Shown: one piece after another, positions 42,070-51,138 of the stretch
Numbering within the stretch: position 1 is the first letter of the stretch
How the letters are laid out: each line of letters begins with the position of its first letter
Source: Paraburkholderia sp. DHOC27
Lineage (GTDB): Bacteria > Pseudomonadota > Gammaproteobacteria > Burkholderiales > Burkholderiaceae
Assembly: GCF_003429005.1 (NCBI RefSeq)
Contig: NZ_QVQV01000001.1
Span: 1,534,750 to 1,598,749 of the forward strand
Length of the DNA: 64,000 nucleotides
Direction of reading: 5' to 3'
Translations under genes and position numbers: made by a program
The notes under the pieces: model-generated
The model's database searches: none
Seen by the model: only the letters and a program-made list of their open reading frames with translations
Told to the model about the DNA's origin: nothing

Positions 42070-42795
42070 TCACTTGCGCTTGCGCAGTTCCTGGCCTTTC
42101 TCGGTGATGATGGAATCGAAATCGTCGACCTGTGAGAAGCGCACCGCCTTGACCACGCCGAGCTTGCTGGTATCCACCACCAGATGGCGCTCGACGGCGC
42201 TCGCCATTGCCGCCTGCTTGAGCGCCACTTCGTGGAAATTCCAGCAGGTGACGCCGCGCGCCTGATCCACCCCGCCCGCCGAGATAAACGCCTTGTTGAT
42301 GCCCATGCGGCGCAGCATCTCGATGCTTTCCTCCCCGGAAAACGAGTCCGAGGACGGCACGTACATGCCGCCCAGCAGGATCATCCGCACGTTGGGTTTG
42401 CGCCGCAGGATTTCCGCGACGTTCAGCGAATAGCAGACCACCGTGACGTGACGCTCCGCCGGGATCAACCGGGCGAGGGTGGTGAGCGTGGTGCCGCAGT
42501 CGATGAAGAGCGTCTCGTCGTGCGTGATCAGCTTCGCGGCGACCGCCGAGGCTTCCGCCTTGGCCTGTGCGAAGTGGTCCTTTTCCTGTTCCAGCGAATA
42601 GCCGGCGGTGTTGGGCACGTCTGTGGCGCTGACGATGTAGCCGCCGAGGTAGGTGAACTGGCCCGGACTGCCGGCCACGTCACGCCGCACCGTCATTTCC
42701 GACACGCCGAGCAGGGCGGCTGCGTCGCGCAGGCGCATCACGTTTTGTCTGGCCAGCGCGTCAGCGAGCGCGCGAAGGCGATCAGTTTTCAGCAT
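42070..42795 (-). CDS. deoR: DeoR-family transcriptional repressor closely resembling E. coli DeoR
   Basis: A 241-residue regulator. The helix-turn-helix LRDAAALLGVSEMTVRRDV is nearly the same as in E. coli DeoR, as are the linker GGYIVSA, the sensor-domain TLFIDCGTTLTTLA, TVVCYSLNVAEIL, and the GVTCWNFHEVALKQAAM stretch. E. coli DeoR represses the deo operon and responds to deoxyribose-5-phosphate, which suggests that the deoC operon at 20-30 kb is a target. That link is inferred; the genes are about 22 kb apart. AGGAG precedes the start. Confidence 0.8.
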   Translation of the reverse strand: MLKTDRLRALADALARQNVMRLRDAAALLGVSEMTVRRDVAGSPGQFTYLGGYIVSATDVPNTAGYSLEQEKDHFAQAKAEASAVAAKLITHDETLFIDCGTTLTTLARLIPAERHVTVVCYSLNVAEILRRKPNVRMILLGGMYVPSSDSFSGEESIEMLRRMGINKAFISAGGVDQARGVTCWNFHEVALKQAAMASAVERHLVVDTSKLGVVKAVRFSQVDDFDSIITEKGQELRKRK

Positions 42796-42836
42796 GGAAC
42801 TCCTGGGCCCGTGACGCGCGACAGTGGGATCGGCGC

Positions 42837-42872
42837 GTTATATTTCGTTCGAATTCGTGAAAGGATTATAAC
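42837..42872 (-). promoter_or_regulatory. Extended imperfect palindrome upstream of deoR
   Basis: GTTATA at the left and TATAAC at the right bracket a CGAATTCG core and TTTC/GAAA arms over 36 bp, 42 bp upstream of the deoR start. On the minus strand the region contains a perfect TATAAT (42865-42870). It is a plausible autoregulatory operator. E. coli DeoR sites are also AT-rich palindromes with a GAATTC centre. Confidence 0.45.
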
Positions 42873-43081
42873 AAGGCCGAACGCCTGCGGCGAGTTGTCA
42901 AGCGCGCTTTTGGCGGATTTTTGTCGCTGCGATGCGTCCTGAATCGCGTTCGGGTCGCGCGCGCCGCCGCGTGGTTTCGCTTGGTAAATCGGGGCAATGC
43001 TCATATTCTGACAGTCTGCGCCCGGGAACTGACAGGACAATACCCGGTCTTTTGCATATTCAATTACAGGAGTCCTAGCCC

Positions 43082-43522
43082 ATGACGCGTCCCGTCGATT
43101 CCGGCGTCATTTTCCTCGCACGCCTCGCCCTCGCCGTATTGTTCCTGTGGGGCGGCGTGATGAAACTGGTGGGATACGCGGGGTTCGTGGGCTATCTGCA
43201 TACGCGGGGCGTGCCGTTCGTGCAGATCGCCGCGCCGCTCGCCACCGCCGTCGAGACGCTGGGCGGCCTGTGCCTCGTGCTCGGTTTCCGGATTCGCGCG
43301 CTGGCGCTCATCATGGCGGTGTACACGGTGGCGACCGCGGTTCTCGGGCATGATTTCTGGAACGTGACGGATCCGGTCATGCAACACGACATGGTGATTC
43401 ACTTCTGGAAGAACATCGGCATTGCCGGCGGTTTTCTGCTGCTGTTCGTGACCGGCGCCGGGTCCTTGAGCGTGGATGGCGCCCGCGCGCCGCGCGGCGG
43501 TCTCGGTCAACTGAGCCGTTGA
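43082..43522 (+). CDS. DoxX-family membrane protein
   Basis: A 146-residue protein with four hydrophobic segments, about residues 8-30, 50-70, 72-92 and 108-125. IFLARLALAVLFLWGGVMKL and the GYAGFVGYLHTRGVP stretch are typical of DoxX/YphA-like proteins. Family members are membrane subunits or partners of oxidoreductases; this one's partner is not evident. AGGAG precedes the ATG. It is divergent from deoR across 286 bp. Confidence 0.82.
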   Translation: MTRPVDSGVIFLARLALAVLFLWGGVMKLVGYAGFVGYLHTRGVPFVQIAAPLATAVETLGGLCLVLGFRIRALALIMAVYTVATAVLGHDFWNVTDPVMQHDMVIHFWKNIGIAGGFLLLFVTGAGSLSVDGARAPRGGLGQLSR

Positions 43523-43692
43523 TCCCGCCACGTTGCCGCCGCACGGTCACATACCGTTACGCTGCTGATTGGCCCGCGCCTGCGGGGTTTAGTGAGTCGT
43601 CCGTTGGATTTCGTTGGGCGTCGTCGTCATTGGCGAGTACAGCTTGTGCGCCGCCCCATCTCTTCGCATCGAGCTGTCTGGGAGGAAACAAC

Positions 43693-43965
43693 ATGATTCA
43701 AAGTTTTGAAGCCACGATTGGCGGTAACGCCATGCAGTTTTGCGCGAGTCTCGGTGAAGGGCCCACGCCGCATCGGGTGATCATCAGCCGCGCGGATTCG
43801 GCGGAAACGCTGGTGATCCTCGACGCGTCGGGTTTTATCAGCACGATCAAGGCCGAGATCGAAGAGCCGGCTACGCTGATCGCCGACGCGATCCGCAAGG
43901 TGCAAAGCGAAGGGCTGATCGAGCGCGCACTGGATACGGGGGTGATTCAGGAGGCGACGCTGTAG
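43693..43965 (+). CDS. Conserved-looking small protein, function unknown
   Basis: A 90-residue soluble protein with no membrane segment. A strong GGAGG ribosome site precedes ATG 43693. It has a mixed alpha/beta composition (MIQSFEATIGGNAMQFCASL, ISRADSAETLVILDASG, EPATLIADAIRKVQ). I do not recognise a family. It is probably real because of the ribosome site and coding composition. A weak hairpin (ACCCGGC 43972-43978 with GCCGGGT 44000-44006) follows its stop. Confidence 0.6.
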   Translation: MIQSFEATIGGNAMQFCASLGEGPTPHRVIISRADSAETLVILDASGFISTIKAEIEEPATLIADAIRKVQSEGLIERALDTGVIQEATL

Positions 43966-44135
43966 CGGGCGACCCGGCTTTGGTCTGCGTGACGCAAGGG
44001 CCGGGTTGAATACGCGAGATGCGATCGCCGTTAAGCGAGCCGTTATGTCAGCTGTCAGGGGCGAGCTTGACGGCTCGCTTTTGACGAGTGCCTCGAGAGG
44101 CGGCGCCGCAAACTACGTGGCGGGCGCTACATCAA

Positions 44136-45617
44136 TCACACTGCGCGCGGGCCCGGTTCATTTCCCGGTTGCGGGTGTTGAGCGTGCGGATGTGGGTGCA
44201 CGAGGCAGGCCAGCAACAGCCCGGTGATCAGCAGAGCCGTGGACACCGCCGTCGCGGCCTGCATACCGGAGACGATATGGCCCGCTCCCACGCCGCTCAC
44301 CAGTGCGCCGAAGGCCGCCACGCCGACCGCGCCACCGGCCTGGCGGGCCGTATTGAGCACCGCCGAGGCAGTTCCGGCGCGCTGCTTCTCGACCGATGCC
44401 AATACCGCCGTCGTCATCGCCGGAACGGCGAGACCCATGCCTGACGGGATCAGCAAAAACGGCAGCAACAGCCCGACGAGCGGTGTCGTGGCATCGACCA
44501 GATGCAACGCCCCGTAGCCCAGCGCGGCGATGACTGCCCCGACGAGCATCGGGACACGCACGCCATATCGCGCCACCACCCAGCCACTCAACACGTTCGA
44601 CACGAGAAAGCCGCCGGTCAACGGCAGGAAGGCGAGACCGGCCTGTAGCGGCGTGTAGCCGCGCACACGCTGCAGATAGAGACTCAGCACGAACACCATG
44701 CCGTAGTACGTCAGATTCACGCAGATGCCGAACAGCACCGCGGCGCTGAACGTGCGCCGGCGAAACAGCGCGAGCGGCAGCATGGGCGCGGCCACACGCG
44801 CTTCGATCGTGACAAAGGCGAGCGCCGCGACGAACGCGAGGATGAAGCCGCCAAACACCACGGGATGCGCGAGGCCGAGTGGGCGAAACTCGATCACCGC
44901 GCCGGTGAAGGCAGTGAGCGCGACGATGGCGAGGATTTGTCCCGGCAGATCGACACTGCGCGGCCGTGGGGTGGGTTGGGTCTGCTGCGCGGCGTGCGCG
45001 TGTTGCGCGGAAGGCGTTTGCAGCGCTGACTGAGCCGGGCCGGGTTTGGGCACCCATGCGAAGGTGGCGAACAGGCCGGCCGCGCACAGCGGCAGGTTGA
45101 CGAGGAAGATGCTGCGCCAGCCGAACGCCGCGATCAGCAGCCCGCCGACCACGGGGCCGGCCGCGATCGAAATGGCGCCCGCAGCGGTCCAGAGCCCGAC
45201 GGCGCGTGCGCGTAGCTTGGGATCGTGTCCGCAGGCCTGATTGAGCAGGGCGAGCGAATTCGGCAGCATGGCCGCCGCGCCGATGCCTTGCAGGGCACGC
45301 GAGGCGACGAGGGTGACGCTGTTCAGCGCGAGGCCGCAGCCGAGCGAAGCGAGCGCGAAGACGACGATACCGACCGCGTACATGCGCCGTGCCCCGAGCC
45401 GGTCGCCGAGTACGCCGGCGGACAGCATGAGGACGGAGAAGGCCAGCGCGTAGGCATCGACGATCCACTGCAGGCCGGCGACGCTGGCATGGAGATCGGC
45501 GCCGATGTTCGCGAGCGCAATGTTGACGATGGTGACGTCGAGTTGCGTGACGACGAAGCCGACGCTGACAGTGGCGATGATTTTCGCCAGGGCGGGGGTG
45601 AAGGTTCCTGAGTTCAT
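44136..45617 (-). CDS. MFS transporter, DHA2 (EmrB/QacA) type, 14 membrane segments
   Basis: A 493-residue drug:proton antiporter. LDVTIVNIALANIGADL is the hallmark of helix 1 in the DHA2 family. The loop 2-3 motif (GVLGDRLGARRMYAVGIVVF) and the motif-C-like GPVVGGLLIAAFGWRSIFLVNLP are also present. A low-complexity Gln/Pro segment lies between the halves. The ATG at 45617 is the natural start; the frame stays open upstream into the repeat element but codes for a Lys/Gln-rich artefact there. No adaptor or channel gene is adjacent. Its promoter lies in or beside the inverted-repeat element. Confidence 0.87.
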   Translation of the reverse strand: MNSGTFTPALAKIIATVSVGFVVTQLDVTIVNIALANIGADLHASVAGLQWIVDAYALAFSVLMLSAGVLGDRLGARRMYAVGIVVFALASLGCGLALNSVTLVASRALQGIGAAAMLPNSLALLNQACGHDPKLRARAVGLWTAAGAISIAAGPVVGGLLIAAFGWRSIFLVNLPLCAAGLFATFAWVPKPGPAQSALQTPSAQHAHAAQQTQPTPRPRSVDLPGQILAIVALTAFTGAVIEFRPLGLAHPVVFGGFILAFVAALAFVTIEARVAAPMLPLALFRRRTFSAAVLFGICVNLTYYGMVFVLSLYLQRVRGYTPLQAGLAFLPLTGGFLVSNVLSGWVVARYGVRVPMLVGAVIAALGYGALHLVDATTPLVGLLLPFLLIPSGMGLAVPAMTTAVLASVEKQRAGTASAVLNTARQAGGAVGVAAFGALVSGVGAGHIVSGMQAATAVSTALLITGLLLACLVHPHPHAQHPQPGNEPGPRAV

Positions 45618-45679
45618 GACAGGTATCGTAGCCGCTTCGGGCTGGGGATGGTTTGGGGTTGGGTGAAGTGTCGATGTTT

Positions 45680-46455
45680 GTTTTTTCTGTTTTTGTTTTT
45701 TTCTTTTGGCCTTCTCTTGCTTTGTCTTTTTGGCCTTCTCTTGCTTTGTCTTTTTGGCCTTTCCTTGTTTTCTTTTTGGTTTGCTTGCGTTGCCCCTGTG
45801 CGGGGCGGCACCTACTTTTCTTTGCCTGCCGCAAAGAAAAGTAGGCAAAAGAAAGCGGCTCACACCGCCAGCTCGTAGATGTCTCCCCCGCACAGTTTCG
45901 TTAGTGGTCCGAACACAAGATGTGCTCTCGCACCCTCCACGTCCGTGACACAGCGCTCATTCATCCCGCTCCGCACTGCGTGCGTCACGGCGAGGTTTGC
46001 GCGGGAAGGCGGGGACGCTTTTTGCCTTGCGCGCGCGGTTTGCATCGCGCCTGCGCAGCAAGGCAGGCGAAGCAATGGTGAACATAAAGGGAGTGGACGG
46101 AATTCCCCGCTAATGCGGGAGGGGGTGTTATGCCGAGCGGCGGGGCGCGGAGCGCGACGCTGGAGCGGATGACTGCCTGGTCACGGGAGGAAGTGTTGCG
46201 AGGGACCATCTCGTCTCGGACCCATGGCGGGAGAGCGGCGAGGGGGACACCTACTGGCTGGCGGTGTGAGCCGCTTTCTTTTGCCTACTTTTCTTTGCGG
46301 CAGGCAAAGAAAAGTAGGTGCTGCCCCGCACAGGGGCAACGCAAATAGACCGATAAGAATGCAAGGAAAGGCCCACAAAACAAGGAAAGGCCAAAAAAAA
46401 CAAAACAAGGAAAGGCCAAAAAAAACAAAACAAGAAAAGGCCAACAAAACAACGA
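45680..46455. mobile_element. Non-coding element with 85-bp near-perfect inverted repeats and purine/pyrimidine tandem flanks
   Basis: Inverted repeats at 45787-45871 and 46258-46342 are 85 bp long and match at 84 positions. Each arm carries its own palindrome: CCTACTTTTCTTTGC and GCAAAGAAAAGTAGG, 15-bp arms around five bases, at 45811-45845 and 46284-46318. Outside the arms lie mirror-related tandem blocks: three 24-bp pyrimidine units with GGCC at 45708, 45732 and 45756, and purine units with GGCC at 46370, 46389, 46414 and 46439. The ~386-bp centre has no plausible gene and no transposase. Called mobile on structure only; it could instead be a static repeat family. Confidence 0.6.
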
Positions 46456-46507
46456 GCGAAAGATAAAACCGCTCGCGGCGCAGCCAAAAAATCAAACCTC
46501 GAACCCC

Positions 46508-46807
46508 TTATGCCGCCTGCAATTCCTCAACAATACTGCAAAGCGTCTCAACCGAAATCATCGCCGAAGCATTGGAAGGCGCCGGCCGCTCAGCCGGCTT
46601 GAACACCGCATCACCGCGGCGAATCTTGCGCCGTGACACCGCACAGGTCCCCGACGTATGTGCGGACCGGCGTCGCCAACGCTGCTCTCCATAATGACAA
46701 CGCCCCGGCTCCACCCAGCGGATCACCAGCGTAGTGTCGGAGCGCTCGAGAATCTCAATGCGTACGCCATTGACACCGTCAAGGGGGAAGGACTCTATGG
46801 TCTTCAT
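46508..46807 (-). CDS. DUF3331-type small protein
   Basis: A 99-residue protein that matches my recollection of DUF3331, a family found mainly in Burkholderia: WVEPGRCHYGEQRWRRR followed by TSGTCAVSRRKIRRGDAVFKP. The Cys pair and the RGD/KP end could form a small metal or nucleic-acid contact, but no function is established. The C-terminal ~25 residues look less conserved. It ends 53 bp from the inverted-repeat element. The start follows the minus-strand ATG at 46807. Confidence 0.7.
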   Translation of the reverse strand: MKTIESFPLDGVNGVRIEILERSDTTLVIRWVEPGRCHYGEQRWRRRSAHTSGTCAVSRRKIRRGDAVFKPAERPAPSNASAMISVETLCSIVEELQAA

Positions 46808-47154
46808 CGTCGGCTCCGTATATGTGGTGTCCCGAATTTAGTCCTGCGCGCGCCCGAGAGCCATTCTGCGGCCGTTGAAACACTGTTCTCGAATTAGCAA
46901 CAATCCCACTTGACTTTACCGGTCATACGAAACGACGGGGGTTTGCGGGCGGTCGGCGACTGCTTTTGCTATAGGATTGATTTTTGCAACGCAGTGTTGT
47001 CGGTAGCGCGACGGGGCTTGGCGACCAGGGCGCCGCGAAACAGAGGGGTGTCGGGCGCTTCCCGTAAGATGTGAACCTTGGGCGGCCGAGCGAAGCCAGT
47101 GTAGCGGCTTTGCGTTTTTTGAGTCGGCTCGCGCGCAATTTTCAACGAGGTCAT
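46808..47154. other. 347-bp divergent intergenic region, nothing recognised
   Basis: It lies between the DUF3331-type gene (minus) and the AI-2E family gene (plus). A weak CGAGG ribosome site ends it. No RNA gene or repeat is clear. Confidence 0.35.
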
Positions 47155-48231
47155 ATGGTCATACGCCCACCGTCAGCTACACCGGATCCAGATCAGTCGA
47201 TGCGCCGGAAAACCCAGCAGGTGGCTACCTTCGCCCTCTACGCGGCCCTGGTGCTTCTGGCCCTGTGGATCATCCGTGACTTTCTGCCGGCTGTCGCCTG
47301 GGCGGTCGTCATCGCCATTGCCTTGTGGCCGGTGCTGCGAAAGATCGAAAGCCGCCGCTGGCTCAAGGGCCGTACCACCATCATCGCGGTATTTCTGACG
47401 CTGGCCATTGCCGTGCTCATCGTGCTGCCGGTGGCCCTTGGCATCGGTCAGGCGAGTCACGAAGCGCACGATATGCTCGGGTGGTTCAAGTCCATCCAGG
47501 AAAACGGCATTCCCATGCCGGACATCGTTCAGCGCCTGCCGTTCGGCGCGCAGATCACGGAATGGTGGCACGCCAATCTCGATCAACCCCTGCGCCAGTC
47601 ACCCGCCATGAAAAGCCTGCACGGCGCCACGGTCATGACGCTCGGACGGCACTTCGGGGCGCGCGCGGTGCACGGGCTGATGGTGTTCGGCTTCATGCTG
47701 GTCACGCTGTTCGTCATCTTTCAGGCGGGCCCGCGCCTGTCCGGTTCGCTGCAAAAAGGCGCCCAACGTGCCTTTGGCCGCAATGGCGCCCAGTTGCTGG
47801 AGCGCATGGTCAACGCGGTGCGTGGAACCGTTGCGGGCCTCGTGGTGGTGGGCATCGGCGAGGGCGCGTTGCTGGGCTTTGCCTACCTCGTGGCAGGCGT
47901 GCCGCACGCCGCCCTGCTGGGCTTCGTGACCGCAATCGCCGCCATGCTGCCGTTCTGTGCCCCCATCGTCTTTTGCGCGGCCGCCCTGTGGCTGCTCGTG
48001 CAAGGCTCCGCGGCCTGGGCGATCGGGCTGGCCGTATTCGGTTTCGTCGTCGTGTTCATTGCGGAACACTTCGTACGGCCGGTGATCATCGGCAATTCGA
48101 CACGCTTGCCGTTTCTGCTCGTGTTGTTCGGCATCCTCGGCGGCGCGGAAACCTTCGGTCTGCTGGGTCTCTTCATCGGCCCCGCGCTGATGACCGTATT
48201 GATGGTGCTGTGGACCGACTGGATCGGTTAG
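47155..48231 (+). CDS. AI-2E/PerM family transporter
   Basis: A 358-residue membrane protein of the AI-2 exporter-like/PerM family. About eight hydrophobic segments are present, with a charged loop in the middle (QSPAMKSLHGATVM). The C-terminal ends FLLVLFGILGGAETFGLLGLFIGPALMTVL, typical of the family. Some family members export the autoinducer AI-2, others work in ion antiport. No luxS is nearby, so the substrate is unknown. ATG 47155 was chosen. Confidence 0.86.
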   Translation: MVIRPPSATPDPDQSMRRKTQQVATFALYAALVLLALWIIRDFLPAVAWAVVIAIALWPVLRKIESRRWLKGRTTIIAVFLTLAIAVLIVLPVALGIGQASHEAHDMLGWFKSIQENGIPMPDIVQRLPFGAQITEWWHANLDQPLRQSPAMKSLHGATVMTLGRHFGARAVHGLMVFGFMLVTLFVIFQAGPRLSGSLQKGAQRAFGRNGAQLLERMVNAVRGTVAGLVVVGIGEGALLGFAYLVAGVPHAALLGFVTAIAAMLPFCAPIVFCAAALWLLVQGSAAWAIGLAVFGFVVVFIAEHFVRPVIIGNSTRLPFLLVLFGILGGAETFGLLGLFIGPALMTVLMVLWTDWIG

Positions 48232-48296
48232 GGCGGGCCTGATTTTGCGCCGGCTTTCCTTCCGCTCGCCAGCGTCGATCGTCGATCAACGCGCGT

Positions 48297-49412
48297 CTAG
48301 CTGGACAAGCCGCCCGTGCCGGCGGCCCGCAAGCGCCACGCGAAGACGCGCTGAATCGGCTCGGCCGCCCACGCCACCGCGGCGAGCGCGCCAATTGCCA
48401 GCGTATCCGCCAGCAGGCCGAGTGAGACGTTGAGGTAGCCGTCGGTCGCGGCGTATAGCAGCGAATCGACCACGAGCGAAATGACCGCGCCCGCAATGAA
48501 GCACACCAGGCCCTTGCGGCCGATCATGCCCACCCACGGCAGCCATTGCGCGCACTTCCTGACCCAGCCGCGCCGGATCAGGTTGGCGGCGAGCCACGCG
48601 ATCGCCACGAAATTGACGGCCCGCAGCCACGACAGATTTTGCTTGAAGCCTGGATCGAAGGGCATCTGCGGGCCAATCAGCTTGAGCGCGGCAGCGGCCG
48701 CCACCACCGTGAACGCCAGCACGCTGACGAGCCAGCCTGCCCGATCCGCGCCGAGCTTCTGATGTACCGGCTGGCAGCGCGCGATGACACCCAGCACGAA
48801 CAGTAGTTGCCACGCGAGCGGATTGAAATTCCACGTCGTGTCTTCGAGAGTGGGCAGATAGTCGGCAAGCTGCGGCGCCGCCGCCCACAGCGCGGTGCTG
48901 CCCGCCAGCAGCCAGAGCGGGCGACGCCGCGCGAGCGGCACGACCAGCGGTGCAGTCAGCGCGAAGAACGCATACATGGGCAGCACCGACGCCAGATAAG
49001 GCTGGCGGCGTAGCAGCAGGATGTCGCGCACAGCGTCGAGCGGTGCATCCAGCAGATCGTCGAGATCCGTCAAGGTCAGATTGGGTGCGTCGATGCTGAA
49101 CGCGATCAACACCGCGCTGACGAGCAGCATCAAGCCGGCCGTCACCAGAAAGGCGCGATAGATTTCGAGCGAGCGGCGCAGGAAGCGCGTGCGTGCGGTC
49201 GCCTCGGAACGCCGCCCGGCGAGTGCGGCGTAGGCGGTCGCGGTGGCGAAGCCGCCAAGGAAGACGAACACTTCGGTGGCATCGCACAGCGCGAAAGTGT
49301 GCAGCGTGGCGTGCGACAGCACACTGCCGCCGATGTGATCTACGAGGATGATCAGCAGAACCAGGCCGCGGAGAAAATCGAGCTCGATCAAACGGGACGA
49401 TGACTTTTGCAT
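48297..49412 (-). CDS. OpgC-like membrane acyltransferase
   Basis: A 371-residue multi-spanning protein (about ten hydrophobic segments) of the OpgC family, whose members add succinyl groups to osmoregulated periplasmic glucans. LIELDFLRGLVLLIILVDHI is the signature N-terminal motif, and SHATLHTFALCDATEVFVFL the second. The ATG at 49412 has no strong ribosome site. No opgG/opgH genes are near. The acyl group and acceptor are inferred from the family. Confidence 0.82.
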   Translation of the reverse strand: MQKSSSRLIELDFLRGLVLLIILVDHIGGSVLSHATLHTFALCDATEVFVFLGGFATATAYAALAGRRSEATARTRFLRRSLEIYRAFLVTAGLMLLVSAVLIAFSIDAPNLTLTDLDDLLDAPLDAVRDILLLRRQPYLASVLPMYAFFALTAPLVVPLARRRPLWLLAGSTALWAAAPQLADYLPTLEDTTWNFNPLAWQLLFVLGVIARCQPVHQKLGADRAGWLVSVLAFTVVAAAAALKLIGPQMPFDPGFKQNLSWLRAVNFVAIAWLAANLIRRGWVRKCAQWLPWVGMIGRKGLVCFIAGAVISLVVDSLLYAATDGYLNVSLGLLADTLAIGALAAVAWAAEPIQRVFAWRLRAAGTGGLSS

Positions 49413-49863
49413 TGCATGAGACAAAAAAGCTGCTGGCGCGGGCTCGCTGGCTTGATACCGAGCGCTGGCAGAGGTCAAAAAGGGGAAACGTGGCGCGCCC
49501 GGCAATGCCGATGGCGTCTGCACCGGTTACACGGCACGCGGCGAGGCCGCTCGGCCCACGACACGTGCAACCCTGCGCGCCGTGCGCCACGCGTGGTACG
49601 TCACACATGGCCACGACAGCGGGGCAGCACGGGTCACGCAGGCACGCTTGCTTTCAAATGGCGTCCGATCATATTACAGAATGGTAAGCAGAACTGCAGC
49701 TATCCGATTGGCCAGGACATCCGCCCGGCATCAAGCTCTAACCAGAGAAATGTGCAATCTCGATCTTTGTCACGTTGATATTTCGCAACGCTTTACCCCG
49801 GTGCATCGTGTCCCGATGGACGGCCCACTATCGGTGTGCAAGCATCATTTCCACGACCGGTGA
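49413..49863. other. Upstream region of the porin gene and OpgC gene
   Basis: These 451 bases lie between divergent genes. I see no RNA gene or strong palindrome. It likely holds the OpgC gene promoter and the porin promoter, whose transcript would begin with the leader frame listed next. Confidence 0.35.
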
Positions 49864-49962
49864 ATGCGCAAGAAAACGAAGTGGCTGCGGCAAATAAAAA
49901 AGAGGGTTCTCGAAGTTGGCTACGTGCTGGCTAAAGGCCAGAAAGTCGGGAGAGCTTCATGA
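49864..49962 (+). CDS. Candidate 32-residue basic leader peptide overlapping the porin start
   Basis: An ATG at 49864 opens a 32-codon frame (MRKKTKWLRQIKKRV, then a Gly/Lys-rich tail) that ends at TGA 49960-49962. It overlaps the porin ATG at 49959 in the form ATGA. About eleven residues are Lys or Arg. The ATGA overlap is typical of coupled genes. The ribosome site (CCGGTGA) is weak, so the leader may be fortuitous; no function is known. Confidence 0.3.
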   Translation: MRKKTKWLRQIKKRVLEVGYVLAKGQKVGRAS

Positions 49963-51113
49963 AAAAGAAAATGATTGCGCTGGCTTTGTCCGCTGTCTTT
50001 GCCGTGCCTGCCTTAGCGCAAAGCAGCATTACGCTGTACGGGGTACTCGACGAGGGCATTAACTACACCAATAACGCGGACGATAAATCGGCGTATCAGT
50101 TGGAGAGCGGCTATGCGCAGGGTAGCCGTTGGGGGTTGAAGGGATCGGAAGACCTCGGCACCGGCCTGAAAGCGATTTTCGACCTGGAAAACGGCTTCGA
50201 CGTGAACAGTGGCGCGCTGGGCCAGGGCGGCCGGCTCTTTGGACGCCAGGCTTTCGTCGGGCTGACCGCTTTCAATTACGGCACCATCACTTTTGGCCGG
50301 CAATATGATTCAGTGGTCGATTATGTTGCGCAGGCGACAGCGAACGGCACGTGGGGTGGATATCTGCTTTCGCATCCCTACGACAACGACAATACCGACA
50401 ACTCGTTTCGGGTGAACAACACCATTAAATACACCAGCCCGGAAATCAATGGGCTTCAGTTTGGCGGCACCTACAGTTTCAGCAATGAGACCGGATTTGC
50501 CAATAACCGCCAGTACAGCCTGGGTGGCCAATACACGAACGGCGGCCTGCTGGTGGTGGCGTCCTACCTGGAGGCCAGCAATCCGGGGCTAACGACGGAC
50601 GGCGCGATTGCGATCAACGACGCGAATTTTGCCTCGGAAAATCTGCGCATCTTTGGCGGCGGCCTGAACTACACGTTCGGCGCGGCGACGGTAGGTTTCG
50701 TTTATACGAACACGAATGTCGGCGAGCCGTCCGGCACCGACACGTCGGTGTACGTGGGCTCGATCGTCGCACCGAACGGCGGCACGATTACCGCGATCAA
50801 ATTCCAGAACTTCGAGCTGAACGGCAAGTATCAACTCACGCCGGAATTTTTCGTCGGCGCGCAATATGTGTACACCGAAGGAACGATGGACGCGACCTCT
50901 GGCAACGAGAGCCCGAAATATCACACGTTCGGCCTGATGGCCGACTACAACGTCTCGAAGCGGACAGACCTCTATTTCCAGGCGGCTTATCAGAAGGTGG
51001 CGGGGGATAAAACTGACACCGTGCTGGATGATGCCTACATTCCTGGTGCAGCGGGCGTGTCGTCGACGGCGAACCAGTTTGCGGTCCGCGCGGCGATCCG
51101 GCACAAGTTCTAA
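49959..51113 (+). CDS. Gram-negative porin (Burkholderia OpcP/OmpC-like)
   Basis: A 384-residue outer-membrane trimeric porin. The signal peptide is MKKKMIALALSAVFAVPALA, and the mature part starts QSSITLYGVLDEGINYTNNA, the usual first strand of beta-proteobacterial porins. The conserved LGTGLKAIFDLENGFDVNSG and RQAFVGLTAFNYGTITFGRQ follow. It ends in a Phe (AIRHKF), as required for outer-membrane insertion. GGGAGAG precedes the start. Substrate range is not readable. Confidence 0.92.
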   Translation: MKKKMIALALSAVFAVPALAQSSITLYGVLDEGINYTNNADDKSAYQLESGYAQGSRWGLKGSEDLGTGLKAIFDLENGFDVNSGALGQGGRLFGRQAFVGLTAFNYGTITFGRQYDSVVDYVAQATANGTWGGYLLSHPYDNDNTDNSFRVNNTIKYTSPEINGLQFGGTYSFSNETGFANNRQYSLGGQYTNGGLLVVASYLEASNPGLTTDGAIAINDANFASENLRIFGGGLNYTFGAATVGFVYTNTNVGEPSGTDTSVYVGSIVAPNGGTITAIKFQNFELNGKYQLTPEFFVGAQYVYTEGTMDATSGNESPKYHTFGLMADYNVSKRTDLYFQAAYQKVAGDKTDTVLDDAYIPGAAGVSSTANQFAVRAAIRHKF

Positions 51114-51138
51114 TCCACAGGCCGCTGCTTCGGCGCAC

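Noticed and set aside
45614..45893. Lys/Gln-rich extension of the DHA2 transporter into the repeat element
   Set aside because: The stretch is low-complexity sequence of the pyrimidine repeats read on the other strand, not a transporter N-terminus. MNSGTFTPA is the natural start.
46224..46466. 80-codon plus-strand frame over the right inverted repeat
   Set aside because: The translation is a product of the purine repeats (many Lys and Gln) and mirrors the left arm; no start signal.
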